The notes beneath the pieces are model-generated. The model was not told the origin of the DNA. It saw only the letters and a program-made list of their open reading frames with translations, and ran no database searches. Below, in pieces: positions 32,981 to 44,600 of a stretch of DNA of 64,000 nt (position 1 is the first letter of the stretch; each line of letters begins with the position of its first letter). Location: positions 96,904-160,903 of the forward strand of contig DF239791.1 in assembly GCA_000507305.1 (NCBI GenBank), written 5' to 3'. Made by a program: the position numbers and the translations under genes. The stretch is from Breviolum minutum Mf 1.05b.01 (taxonomy: Eukaryota > Sar > Dinophyceae > Suessiales > Symbiodiniaceae).

Positions 32981-35900
32981 CCCTCGTGATCACGGTCTAC
33001 ACGCCCGACATGGCGTGTGTCTTACGGGTACCATCATGCATTGACCAATTTCCCACGCCCTTGGAGATGGATGAGACCGTTCGAGAAATCTTTGAGATTT
33101 TCGGTCTCCCGATCAAAGGGCCTTGTGTTTTTTGTGTTTGCGAGAAAGGGATCTTGAAGGTACTTTTACATCTCAAGAAGATGTATGAGGGAAAGTCTCA
33201 AAAGATGATTATTTTGAGTGGAAAGACTTCAAAAATCACATTTATCCAAGAAACTGTGTTTTTTTGTGGTTGGTTTTTTCCTACGTGGGTGTTCAATCCC
33301 ATCTTTGGATCAAGTGTGGGGCCAGGGCTTCACTCAAAATAACGATGGACTCCACGATTAGAAATTACTCAAGAAATGCTGTTGATGGAAGAAATCGTGC
33401 ACCACCTGGATGTACAAAACCCTGTAAATAATGGGACAAACTACCAAGCTCAACTGGTTAGCCGGATTTCTTCCATCAACCGTACCAACGGGTTCAATGG
33501 CAGGATCTCTTGGCTTTCGTTACCAGTCCGATTTCAACTTCCAGTATGCAGAATCTTCTCAAATCAATCTTTTTTAACTTGGGCCCAACAAGTTGCGTCA
33601 CATAGAAACATACCATTAAGAGACTCATGAATCTTGCCCCAAAAAAAAGAAGCTGATTCATTTTTTGCGCAAAAGGTGATACGGTTTAAAAGGTTGGGGT
33701 ATCACTATTATGGGCTTCATGACCCCTTTTAATAAGGTCGGCTACTTGTTTCCTGGAAGGTTTTGGGTGGCAGCCTGGGGGGGATGTGGGTCCCTTACCC
33801 TCCAGGGACCGGATACTTTTGAGTGGCTGATTTCCTCTTCCATAGGTGGGATACGTTAGTTCCAAGAAGGGTATACACCCTCAAAAACTAACATGGATAC
33901 CCAAAATGATGATGTGGAAAAGGTACCTCCTTTTGAATTAAGGCAATTTTTGGTATCTATGTAAGATTTTCGGTGATGTATTCCCATTGCTCCCTTGGAT
34001 TTTGGCGTCTTTTTCTGCGATGGAAAAAACCCACCGAGGTGAAGACTTAGAAGCTAAAGGACCTCAATTGGCGAAGAATCTTCGTTTGCGCCACTCGGAG
34101 ATGTTTTGGGGGTATGGAAACTGTGGAAACTGGTTGGGTGTTGAAGATATGGTGTGTTTAGTTTGTGTGTTTGTGGTTCTTCCAAGGAATTCTCTTCATT
34201 TTCCTTTTCTTTTTCTTATCATCATATATTGACTCTTGACCATGTTTTATTAGTTGTTGTTGATGTTGTTTTAGTCCTTTGTTGTTGTTCGTCGTCCCTG
34301 TTGTTGGTCGTCGTCCTCGTTGGTGTTGCTCATGATTGGGTGGAGTGGTATTTTTTGGATCCTATGCAAGGGACTCAAATGATCAGCTTGCTTTGTGGAG
34401 TTCACCGGCTGATAATCAGATGCTGATCAGGCTTGCTGGAGATAGGGATAGACAAATGAAGGTACGTTGAACAGGTGGTGTTTTACATTAGGATCTGGCA
34501 TATCCATATCTCTTGTGATCTTAGATTACAACAAGTGAACCATGCAAGGACGTCAAGCCATGTCCATTTTGGAGCCATTATCAAATGATTTTGCCACTTC
34601 CTCCATTATCCGAAGGATGTTCCCTTTCCACCAAAATATGTCCGTATTGCATGCTGGGAACTGCGCAATGCGCATGTAAGGAGATGCGTGCGAGCGGCGT
34701 TTTTTTGCGCAAAGTTCTGCAAGCAAAATCTGCATTCAATTCCATCACAATAGAATTTATATTACTGTGCCAGTGCGATACCAGTCACAAGGATAGGATG
34801 ACCAGTACCCTGTATGAGTGTAGACAATGATACATGGTATGAATTTAGGACGGATCGTTTAAACGTTGAAGCCATAAGAAATAGTTAGTTGGACAAGTAG
34901 ACCCTTCTAGCTAGGGTTACGCATGTTCATGTATTCGTATTATTTTATATTGTCAAATTTTAGTGGTATGTAACATATATTTACATGGGCTTGCTTGTAA
35001 TGTTTTTGAAGACAAACTACCCAGTTAACTTGGGATTATAATAGGCCATTACAAGGATTGCCATTAACCAATCAATGTAATGGAATGTCATAAGGGGTTT
35101 AAACGTTGTTCAGTTGAGGATTCCAAATTTCAAACACGTTTGTCTTTTCTCCAAAATCCACCAGTCATTGACTTCTCGGTTAAAGATCCACACTGCGATG
35201 ATTTCGGGGGTGGTGACTTTGAGGTATGTGCTTAGAGAAGATGCTGGAGCTACACGAAGGCACCATGCGTCACTCAGTCTACAAATGGGGTGCTGGGAGA
35301 TTTGCGATGAAGGCTTTAGCGGGTTTTCTGAACATGATTTTTTTTGCTCCCAGGTGGTGTATAATCTCTGATATTGATGTACTTATATGGTGAAAGTAGA
35401 TGGCTAGCAACTTGTGAAGTACGAGGGAGCTCAGAAACAAATAAACTGGAGCGTGCCATGCATTTTTCCAGTTCATCAGTTCATTCCACTATATAATTGT
35501 ATAGCATTGTTTGTATGATACAGTGTTGCATATGTTTTTTTGTATATAGTCTGTATATATTTGAAATGTAATTCATGTATGTGTATATATCTTTATATTT
35601 AGTCATATATACCTCATATTTCGTCATGTATAACTAAAATTTAGTCCCGTGTAATCCAACATCATCCAAGTTGGATACATATTTCTTTCGTCAAAGCTCA
35701 GGTCAAGACCTGCGTCGACAGGAGAAATCCTACACAGAGAGGTGCTTGCGATTTTTCAGGGGGAAAATTCGACCGAAAAGCGGATCAATAGGGTGGTGGT
35801 TTCAAATACCCTTCCGGTGGTGGTTTCCGGTTTAACATTGATCTAGTTGGTGGTTTCAAATAAACTAACCTAGCAATGGAAAATTCTCTTTTTTTTCATT

Positions 35901-38900
35901 TCGGAATACATCTTCAAAAGGGTTGATTTTCCATTGCCATGTTAGTTTACCAGAGGGTATGTTTTATTTTCACCCCTCAAATTGGGGAAATGATGCAATT
36001 TGACGAGCATAGTTTTCAAATGGGTTGAAACCACCAACTAGATCAATGTTAATTGTCAACTTGGAGTTGAAGGTTACCCTCCAGGAAACGAACAGCAAAA
36101 GCCACTGAAAATCGTTGTTGTTGAGAGACAATCCGGCTGTTAGTTTTAGCGAGGGTATTCGAATTAGTGCTACCGTGAGATTCATTACCAGATGGGAATT
36201 CATTCGACCAGAATGACGACATAGTTTGGGACAGAGGATTCCCCTGCTATTTCAGGAGTTGTTTAGGTTGGTGATTTTTTCTACTTCACCCAGAATCCCA
36301 AAGCACGGGGCAGAAAAACATGGCAAGCAGACACTATTTGTTTGGATCTCTGAATGGTGTTGGCACGCTCTCCATCGCAGCAGTGTCAATAGTCACCAAT
36401 CCACACTTGAAGCCCCACTCCGCCCACCCCAAATTAGGAATTTTGAGGCCTTTGGGGATGTTTTTTCTTAAGGGTGGATTTTTCATGTTGCATTCGCGGT
36501 CAGTTTTTGGGAGTGAGCTGAGTGAGCTGCTAAATCATTTCGCAAGTGATCAGGGCCCACCCACACTACCGACACCCTCAAAATTCCTAGGAGTGACCTC
36601 TCCAAATATACTATTTATTTGACCTTCATCATTCCTAGAATATGAGTTTCTGCTACATCCAAAAAAGATCCATCTTGAAAAATTAAATGGACCTAGGCTT
36701 TTCCTTGGAAGTCCAGTCAACCAAGCAAAGTGGCTGGTCTTTAGGATGATCCATATACCAAGGATTCCCTAGTACCAAAATGGGCAAAGTTTGGTCGGCT
36801 TAGACTTCCTGGGTTTTTTGAGTTTTATCCCCCACTTGAAACTTGAAAGGGTCACGAATAACCTTTCAAAGGGGTCCACTTAAACTAAAGCATCTCAAAA
36901 AAGGTGACCAGCAGAATTGCGAAAAGAAAAACCGTTGACACAAGTTTTTCTTCAATCACGATTCTTGGGAGATTGTTCTCTCAAATTTTCCAGGGTTTTG
37001 GTTTCAAAAAACAAAAACACCAACCTTTTGAGGAAAAATGGTGATTTTCCAACCCGCTATTGGTGGATCCCAAAGGTGTGTACCTTTTGAAACTGGATCT
37101 CCCTGTGGTGGAAAACACCCCAGGCTTTGGCGAGCTGCCTTCAGTTGGACGGAGCGACGGCAGATGATGGAAGCCTTGAGCCTGGCGGAGTAACTCGGTT
37201 CCAAAATCCCCATCCTGCCCATTACTGGCTGTATCAAACCTTGTAAATAGTGGGATAAACCACCAGTTGGTTGGGAAAATTGTCATCCAACCTTTCAACC
37301 AATCAGCAAAACTACCACGAAACTTGGGGAAATGATCCAATTTGACTTGCGCATATTTTTCAAATTGGGTGGTTCAACCACCAACTAGGGATGAACTTGA
37401 GAGGTGGGTTGACTGGGCCATATCACCAGTTATAAATGGGGTGAAATAACCCAGTTTTTGTTAAGCCCAGTTGCAGATGTAAAAAAGGGCAGGTATAGGA
37501 GGTCCCATAACTCCGGCTTATAACTGGTAGGGTCCGGATGTGCGTTTTTCCTTCAAACAGTTGGCCATAGAAAAAAATCAAGGTTCGGGGGGGGCTGGTC
37601 AAACTGCTGTTTTTGACAGATGTATGTTTCATGGATAGCACAAATCAGGAATACGTAATACGCATACAGAAAAGATATATGTTTTTTCAAAAAGATTGCT
37701 TTCAATTTTGTTTGCGAAGTTCCTATGAGAACATCATGCCTTCCAAAAACAAAGGTGTTGGATTCCAGCACCCAAAATATGGAAAAACAGCAACCCAAAA
37801 CTGACAGGGGTTTATCAACACCTTGGCAGAAAGCTCGCAACCCCTTTACCTCACATGGATTCAGCAGAAGTGATGGCTTCAAAAGGCTAAGGCTCACGCT
37901 TTTGCTGTTGAACAATAGCAGCAACAAACTACTTGACGAAGACTCCTCTTACTTCTTTTAACGTGTTTCCAGCAAACCTGTTGACTCAAAGGTAAGTACA
38001 ACATCTTCTTGAACATTTCCACTTCATAATTTGAGACCTCAACTTTAAATCCCCAAACAGAAACATACACCCCCCAAAAAAAAGGGCTGTTTGATTTCAC
38101 GGCTGGTTTCAACCCCCAAGGCGACACGCGCGGGAAGTGGCGGAAGAAGAAGTGGAGACCTGTCATCAGCTCCTCAATGCTGCTGCCGAGTTCCGTCGGG
38201 GTTTCCGTCGGTGAGGGAGTTGGGGAGTTGGTCCGGTTGGGGGTTTGGGGTACGGTTTGACCCTTTTTCGGGTGAAAATTCCCAGGGGTTACCGGCTGAA
38301 ACGGTGTTTTTTTGACCAAAGAGTTGGAAAGTTTCACGGGTGAATTTTTGCTGAAGCGATGTTAGATTCAGAGATTCACCATCTCAAAAGTGGATTGAAA
38401 GGGCAGAGGCGGAGTTCAAGATTTTGTCCTGGAGCTACTTTTCCTTGGTTTTGGGGGGGAGGGTCAACTACGTAAAAACCTGTTGTTTTTGTACATCCAT
38501 GAATTCGCTAGGACTTTGGGGTTCAAGGGGCCATCACTACTGGATGTGATGTGGTTTAAAAAAACTTGCAGCTGGCTGAAGCCCAAATCGTGTGGTTGCA
38601 ATGCGCATGTCTTCATGTCCACAACATGAAGGGCTGCGACGGTTTTAAACATTGCAAAATGTGTATATATATATATATATACCCCATAAAGGCTTGGAAA
38701 CTCCCAAAGTGTCTTGCTTTCAAGATTTCCAAAACCTTTCCTTTCCCCCAAAAAAATGCCCGAAAATTTCAGGAAGATCCTTACGCCCAATCTTCCGATT
38801 AAGGCCGAGGGATGCGTAACTTGGAGATGGAAGGAGGAAGTGGACAAGAAATTGCGAGTGGCCTCGGTTTGGCACCAGCTGTTTTACTGGGAAAGACCCG

Positions 38901-39328
38901 GGTACGTCCACAGGACAGTCACCAGTTTCAACTGTGATGAATTTGCCAGAAGCCCCTTGTGAATGACGGAAGATTGCTTCCGCAGAAGTTGAGGATTTTA
39001 CAGAATAGTGAGATAGGTGGATATTTTGTAGCCAGTACAGTAAGGGTTCTGAGAGCTTATCCATCTTTTGACAGACTATAGCTTCAAGTTCTGAAAGCAT
39101 GATATGATGTGTCCAGTTGTTTTTTTTCGTTGGGGGTGTTGGAATCTTTAAGTTTTTGTTGGCAATGAGGCCGGCATGGTCAAAACCCTCATATATTTAG
39201 AGGGACGAGGTCTGAACTGCCTGAAAAAGATTCCCTCACTTCGCAGGAGAATCAGGAGGATGCAAAGGAAAAGAAAGTTCAATCTGATCTGTGCCAGGAG
39301 GCGCCATCTTGGCTATAAGCATTTTTGA
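32981..39328 (+). CDS. Ten-exon protein of unknown function
   Basis: Exons agree in phase at each step: 32981-33124 (DETVREIFEIFGLPIKGP), 34039-34102 (EDLEAKGPQLAKNLRLRHSE), 34371-34461 (DSNDQLALWSSPADNQMLIR), 35119-35223 (DSKFQTRLSFLQNPPVIDFS), 35722-35792 (EKSYTERCLRFFRGKIRPKS), 36294-36459 (KHGAEKHGKQTLFVWISEWC), 37124-37197 (ALASCLQLDGATADDGSLEP), 38121-38210 (REVAEEEVETCHQLLNAAAE) and 38773-38901 (AEGCVTWRWKEEVDKKLRVA). A basic last exon 39247-39328 (RKRKFNLICARRRHLGYKHF, stop) fits the phase, but an acidic alternative frame (ENQEDAKEKKVQSDLCQEA) is also open there. The donor after 36459 is GTTTTTTC. The first listed exon starts mid-codon, so at least one 5' exon is missing. No domain was recognised. 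Confidence 0.6.
33373..33488. mobile_element. IE family E
   Basis: TGCTGTTGATGGAAGAAATC ... AACCCTGTAAATAATGGGAC ... GCCGGATTTCTTCCATCAAC. Intron between exons 32981-33124 and 34039-34102. Confidence 0.7.
33882..33985. mobile_element. IE family B
   Basis: CACCCTCAAAAACTAACATG, GATACCCAAAATGATGATGT, TTTTTGGTATCTATGTAAG. It lies in the same intron as the E copy at 33373. Confidence 0.45.
35028..35113. mobile_element. IE family K
   Basis: GGCCATTACAAGGATTGCCA, TTAACCAATCAATGTAATGG, AATGTCATAAGGGGTTTAAA, then CGTTGTTCAG just upstream of exon 35119. A related copy is at 55368-55445. Confidence 0.5.
35831..36052. mobile_element. IE family C interrupted by a nested family D element
   Basis: The outer arms are 28 bp of matching inverted repeat: ACATTGATCTAGTTGGTGGT (left, continuing TTCAA) and the complementary TTGAAACCACCAACTAGATC, then AATGTT (right). 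The family-C core (GGGGAAATGATGCAATTTGA) is split from its left arm by a complete D element at 35862-35948. Confidence 0.8.
35862..35948. mobile_element. IE family D nested in family C
   Basis: AAACTAACCTAGCAATGGAA, then AAT, pairs with ATTTTCCATTGCCATGTTAG, then TTT. The centre GGAATACATCTTCAAAAGGG is typical of family D. Confidence 0.8.
36074..36158. mobile_element. IE family A
   Basis: TTACCCTCCAGGAAACGAAC ... AGCCACTGAAAATCG ... CGGCTGTTAGTTTTAGCGAG. It is the third element in intron 35793-36293. Confidence 0.6.
37318..37389. mobile_element. IE family C, left arm lost
   Basis: CTTGGGGAAATGATCCAATT, TGACTTGCGCATATTTTTCA, GGTGGTTCAACCACCAACTA. An E fragment (CCTTGTAAATAGTGGGATAA) lies just upstream. 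Confidence 0.6.
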
Positions 39329-39650
39329 GGTCTGACATGTTTTCCTAAAGGATTCCAGCGTTCGAAGGTCTAGTTCAGACGAGATCACATTCACTCACTA
39401 CCGTGACTTGGAAAAGCTTGGAACATCAAAAATATGTTGAGACATGTACAGCGTCAGTGCTTTGTATCAACTTGTTTTCAGAAGCTTCCTTGCTATCACA
39501 AGATTTGCTATATGTTCCATGTTTTTTCGAAGTATTGAACACCTTTAGGGTTGAAAAGCAATTCCAATCCACCCATTTTCTATGATGTTCAAGGAAAAAC
39601 CCATGAAAAGTCGCAACCTTGGTATCAGATCACCATCCTATTCCACCACC

Positions 39651-39775
39651 ACCAGCTGGAGGAGTTGGATGAATTTGCTTTGCCTCACATGATGCCAGCA
39701 AGACAGGCGCGGGAGGTTCCCGCGTCAACTGACAAGTTGAAAACCCCAAAAATTGGTGCTTTGGATCCAATGTGA
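39651..39775 (+). CDS. Candidate terminal exon, unknown
   Basis: After the acceptor CACCACCAG an open frame reads LEELDEFALPHMMPARQARE, VPASTDKLKTPKIGALDPM and stop. It could end the preceding gene if a different last exon is used, or belong to a separate short gene. The phase with the exon ending at 38901 does not agree directly, so another exon would be needed. Confidence 0.4.
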
Positions 39776-40183
39776 CTTTCCATGTATTGAGGTCGGGTCT
39801 GGAAAGTCCTCAAGGTCATGATGTGTTTGTTCTTGAATGAGTTTTTTTGGGGGGATACCAAAGCAATACCAGATTTGGTTCCCAACATCTTTGTTCATAT
39901 ATTCCTTCAGGTAGGGAAGCCTTCAGGCGGTAGGTAAGTAAGCGATATTGCAACTAGCCGGACAAAATCATTGTGCAAAGCAGCAAGTCTCGCAAAAACG
40001 GGCAATTACAGAACCAAATAAGCTCAGGTTTCGTTTGGATGATTTGGATCTCACCTTGGATGATTTGAATCTCACTCTATCATCATCTCCGAGAAAAAGA
40101 ATACCGTTGGTACTTCCATGTACTCCCAATTGTGTTCATTCAAAAAACAACTTGTTGACAACTTTTTACCCAACTACCTTCCT

Positions 40184-40308
40184 TAAAACTAATAGTGCGC
40201 CCCTGAAGATAGGCCTTTTGCCCCAAAAAGGAAGCCGGATCATCTCCCAACCACCCTTTTTTGGGGATGTTCGCTGTTAGTTTTAGGTGTGCGCTATTGG
40301 TTTTAGGG
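40184..40308. mobile_element. IE family A
   Basis: ACCTTCCTTAAAACTAATAG ... CCCCTGAAGATAGGCC ... GGGGATGTTCGCTGTTAGTT, then TTAGG. The right arm appears twice (GCTATTGGTTTTAGGGAG). Confidence 0.65.
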
Positions 40309-40579
40309 AGACATAAGTGATAGTTTCATGTAATTTCAACGATTTTTTAAAATGATTTTCTGGCCCTGAAACGATGAAACCATCCATTTTGACATTTTTG
40401 AGGGGGGGCGTTGGAACAACGACCAGCCCGCTGTCGTTGGGGCGGCAGGTGAGTCCCACGTCCGTCGTTCCATCGGCACGATGTGTTTGGAGCCAATCGA
40501 TCAGCGAATCACCCGAGAGCGAAGTACAAAGTCAGAGGATTCGACGACGTAAAACGACGACTTGACGCTTTCAACGTGC

Positions 40580-40710
40580 ATCCTCCCTGAAACTAGCAGC
40601 AAGTTGGGACCCTTGAAAATCAATGGTTGGGTTCAGATGCGCATTTTTCTTTTGGGGTGCTAAAGGCCGATTTTCAAGGGTTTTTGCTGTGATAGTTTCA
40701 GGGAGTGTAA
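40580..40710. mobile_element. IE family A
   Basis: ATCCTCCCTGAAACTAGCAG ... AATCAATGGTTGGGTTCAGA ... TGATAGTTTCAGGGAGTGTA. Intact arms. Confidence 0.7.
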
Positions 40711-41276
40711 CACAAAAGACTGGGAAATTGAAATGCAGCTCGTAAGGAATGGGGATTTTTTGGGCCATTGTTGATAGAAAATTTTTGATGGGAAATGTGC
40801 CGACATCTTGCACCACTTTCCGGTGAAAAGAATGGGATATTTATGGATATTTAACATATCGGTACAAGATTTATGACCCAACAGTACGTTGGTTTTCCAA
40901 CTCCAACTTCAACTCGATCAACTCCAAAAATTGGATGGTGAAACTGTAGGACGTCACTCACGAATTGAATGTTAGGCACCTGTTTGTTGGTATTTTTGGT
41001 ATGTTTAGTGTGTTTTTGTGAAAGATTTTCCAGATTTTCACTCCTACTTTGTTCACACCTTTCGTGCTGTTTACTTTTTGGTGAAGTGTTCCCAAAAATG
41101 ATTGGGTGTTTTGCTTCTTTGCTTGGTGGGAACGAGAAATTGACCATCTGACAGGGAGGATCAAACAATGCAAGTGAAGCGACTTGCCGGGGCTAGTGGT
41201 TAGGGGACATGTCCGAGGATCCCCTGAAAGGGCTTTGGAAGGTGAACCCCCCCCAAAAAAAAAAGACACAAAAATC

Positions 41277-41279
41277 ACC

Positions 41280-41310
<31 letters not shown>

Positions 41311-41311
41311 C
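41277..41311. repeat. CAA trinucleotide microsatellite
   Basis: About eleven CAA units. It translates to poly-Thr, poly-Gln or poly-Asn in open frames that I do not accept as genes. Confidence 0.9.
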
Positions 41312-41664
41312 GACACCAACAAAAAAGGGGAAAATCTCAATCTCAGCTTTCCAAAAAAAAATCGTTGTTGGTTTGTCAGGGGGTTCAGAGATTAAAGAAA
41401 AAGATCCCTTTTGGCCAGGAGTGGGATCTTAAGGAGCTTTGAATCCCAGGCGAGTACTGCTGAGCCACCGTGATTCGACAAGACAACCGAGAAAAAAAGT
41501 TGGGTGAAGTTTCGAGGAACCCTGTGATTTCAAACAAAAAACGAGTTGCACATTGATGGCAGGCTATCCAGCTATGATCCGACCTCAAACCCGTACCAAA
41601 TGACGTATTTACATTTGGGAGTAGAGGAAAAAAGGAGCAAGTATACCTTAAAGAAGTGGTGCAG

Positions 41665-44600
41665 GATTTTTCAGCAATCAAAAGCAATGCTTCCAAATTT
41701 CTGGCGTTTCCCTGCGTTGCTCAACTCAAATATCAGAGCATCCAAAAGACTTCCATGGATCTCAAGGCATTTTTGATCTCAGCATAATCTCATCACCAAA
41801 AACATCGCTGAAGCTGCATCTTTGTATGCTGCTGAAATGAATGAAGCAGAGCTTTTTCCATGCAATTTGGACAGCAAGCATGGTGAGGAGCCAAAATTGC
41901 ATCAAATTAAATCCTCACAAAAAGAGAACCATCATACTCTTCCTCCAATCATGATACATCTCAGTGTAACATGGACCCGTTACAGCACTACAATTGCTAC
42001 AAGACAATCCTGTCTTTTCCGTTGTTTACTCGGTGATGGGAGGAAGGGTCAATGGTCTTAGAAGGATACCTGCTTTGAGCTGTGCCATGATGCATGATGT
42101 GAAAGCATGTGAAATCCCTGTACCAGGTTCATGATGAAGAACACTTCAGTAGCAGATCATATACGCTCATTTGGGCTTGAAAAAGCTAAATCGCAGACAC
42201 CAAAACCCGATCCCATTATGACTCATGACTAAGAAATGGTTTTCTGGACAAAAAAATGTTTTCAACTCAGATTCTCAGATTGATTTTTTTTTCAGTTTTT
42301 TTGTGCTGATTCAAAGGGTCCCCTTAAAAACTCCGTTAGTTGCAATCTAAAAAATACCAGGTCGGGATGTGTTCAACCCAAAATTTCATAGACATACTGT
42401 TGATGGTTCAGAAATCCGGCTAACGAGTTGAGATTGGTAGTTTATCCCATTATTTTTCTCGAGGTTTCCTGAACCATCAACAGTATTGCATTTTTTGGTT
42501 TGTCCAACCTACAGATATGGGACAGGTGCCAACCTTACAGCCTTTTGTTTCAGTTGCCTTCTTTAATTTCTTCGTACCGCTCGAAAAAATGTCGCGAGAG
42601 ATGTTGGAATCAGATTTTTTGAGGAAAGGAATTATGTTTGTTTTTTTGGGGGGAGAAAAAAATTCAAATGCCACCCAGGGGTGATGTGAGATCGGAAATT
42701 TTTGGAGGATAGTAGAGGAGAAGTTTCCTGAAATTCATGATTTCAAGGTTTGGTGCAATACCAATCATTTGCCCAAAGAAAGCCTCCCACAATGAACGGT
42801 GTGGATGGTTTTGAGAGTTTCAGCTAGTATCGGAATGGTTTCCAGGTTACGTAATTGTAGATAATGGATGACTATGGAAGAAATTTGGGAGCAAAGAAGT
42901 TAAGTCGTTTTTTCCTCTCTGTTCAGAAGGATTTTTGCCAACATCCCAGGTAATTGGCCATTATTTCTGAACCATCAACAGGTATCGCTTTGGAAAAACA
43001 CTTCAGCCATGCTGATTTCCGACAGCTACCAAAAAACGGCACTCCTTTGGTATCCGGTATCCCTTCTGCCGCAGTGGGGAGGACAAAATTCAAGAAAATC
43101 ATGGAGCAAATGGTCGGATTCGACAAGGTGACTTTTAGCGAAAGAAAAGAGGTCAGGACCTGACGAGTCATGCCTGCTTAGGATGGAGGTGAGCCCAAAA
43201 TGCGTTGTTTCAGGTAAAAATATGATACGACTACAATACATAAATCTTTTGAAATATGCACGTGTAAACAAACATGTTTCCAAATAATTCACCTAAAATA
43301 AGTATTTTAAGACTAGCGAAGGTGATGAAGAGGGAGACGAAAATTGACCAAACCTACTTCCTCTCTGAAACTAAGACTTCAACTCCCATGAAAAGTAATC
43401 ATCTCAAGGAAAGGATCGTCTTCTTGCCCCATCCATTGTCAGGCATTTTGGGGAGTGTACTTTCCCAAAATTTGATTCATATGACCCTGCAGATGTTTGC
43501 AGTGAAAATCCGACAAGGTTTTTTTTGGTTGAATCCGATCCAAACCTGGAGCTCTTCGTGCCGGGCAGAAGCCACAGCGTCTTATTTGGAGATGATGGAA
43601 AAAACAGATGTTTTTCGCTACCTGAATCCTAAATTTAGACCCCTTAACCACCAAAAAACAGACCTGAGGGTTGAAAGTCGACATTTTTTGGAGGGTCTAG
43701 GAAGATGTTGTTGAGTCCCACATAAAGACCCACAAAAAGGTAAGGGAAATCCAAAGATACATTGAAGTTGAAGCTACTCTTGGGAAGAGTAGAAATTCCT
43801 TTTGGATATTATCATGTTTTACTTTTTTGTCTCAAAAATAATGTTCAGATCAGATTCTTTGGTCAAAATCTTGCGGGTGTAAATATCCACTTCAGCCATG
43901 AACTCTTTGAAAAAGATGGTAGTTTTGAGGTGATTATAATATCACCCGTGCCTGGAAAGTAAATTAATCATAAGTGATTGTTCTATTGTTAGGGTGGCCC
44001 TTTCCCTCAAGGCAGGTGGGTGAAATCGACATAGTTCCAGCTAGTTGTACATCGCTTCCCCCAAAGAGAAAATGAATGAGAAAGCTGCTGCCCGGCAAGA
44101 CCTGCCGAATGTTCAGCCAGATGCGGAATGACTAATGCCGGAAAAATCAAAGAGTTATGGCGGCGGATGTGTTTTCTTTACTGGGACATCGGTGGGTGAG
44201 GATTAAGCGGGCTTAGTTTTGTTCAGGACTGTACATGCCCTTCTTTGTAAGAAGTGCAACTGCCATTGCATTCCGGTCTTTGGGAAGAACTTTCCAAAGG
44301 TTTCTCATTGCTACTGTTGATGGTTCAGAAATCCGGCTAACCAGTTGAGGTTGGCAGTTTATCTACCATTATTTACAGGGTTTTGTACCTCCCAGGTGGT
44401 TGTTGGCGATTTCTTTCATCAACAGTATGACCACCCAAAAAAAGGGCCCGAACCCTCCAACACTCATTCAACAACAAACCTACTCAATCAAGACTTGGAT
44501 TGCCAATGTTCCCTGCCAATAAATCTTTGCCTTTGCTATCAAATGCCATCATGTACCATCATTTAATACCATGGGTTTATCAAGAGTACCTTGATTTTGC

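Larger units (their letters stand above)
39776..41664. other. Mostly non-coding, with one possible exon near 40397-40448
   Basis: A strong donor (CGGCAG followed by GTGAGTCC) at about 40448 suggests a short exon ending there, frame unresolved. Two family-A elements and a CAA microsatellite occupy much of the rest. The frame 41184-41442 is open only because of the simple repeat. Confidence 0.4.

Noticed and set aside
41184-41442. Open frames with poly-Thr or poly-Gln
   Set aside because: They exist only because of the CAA microsatellite at 41277-41311.
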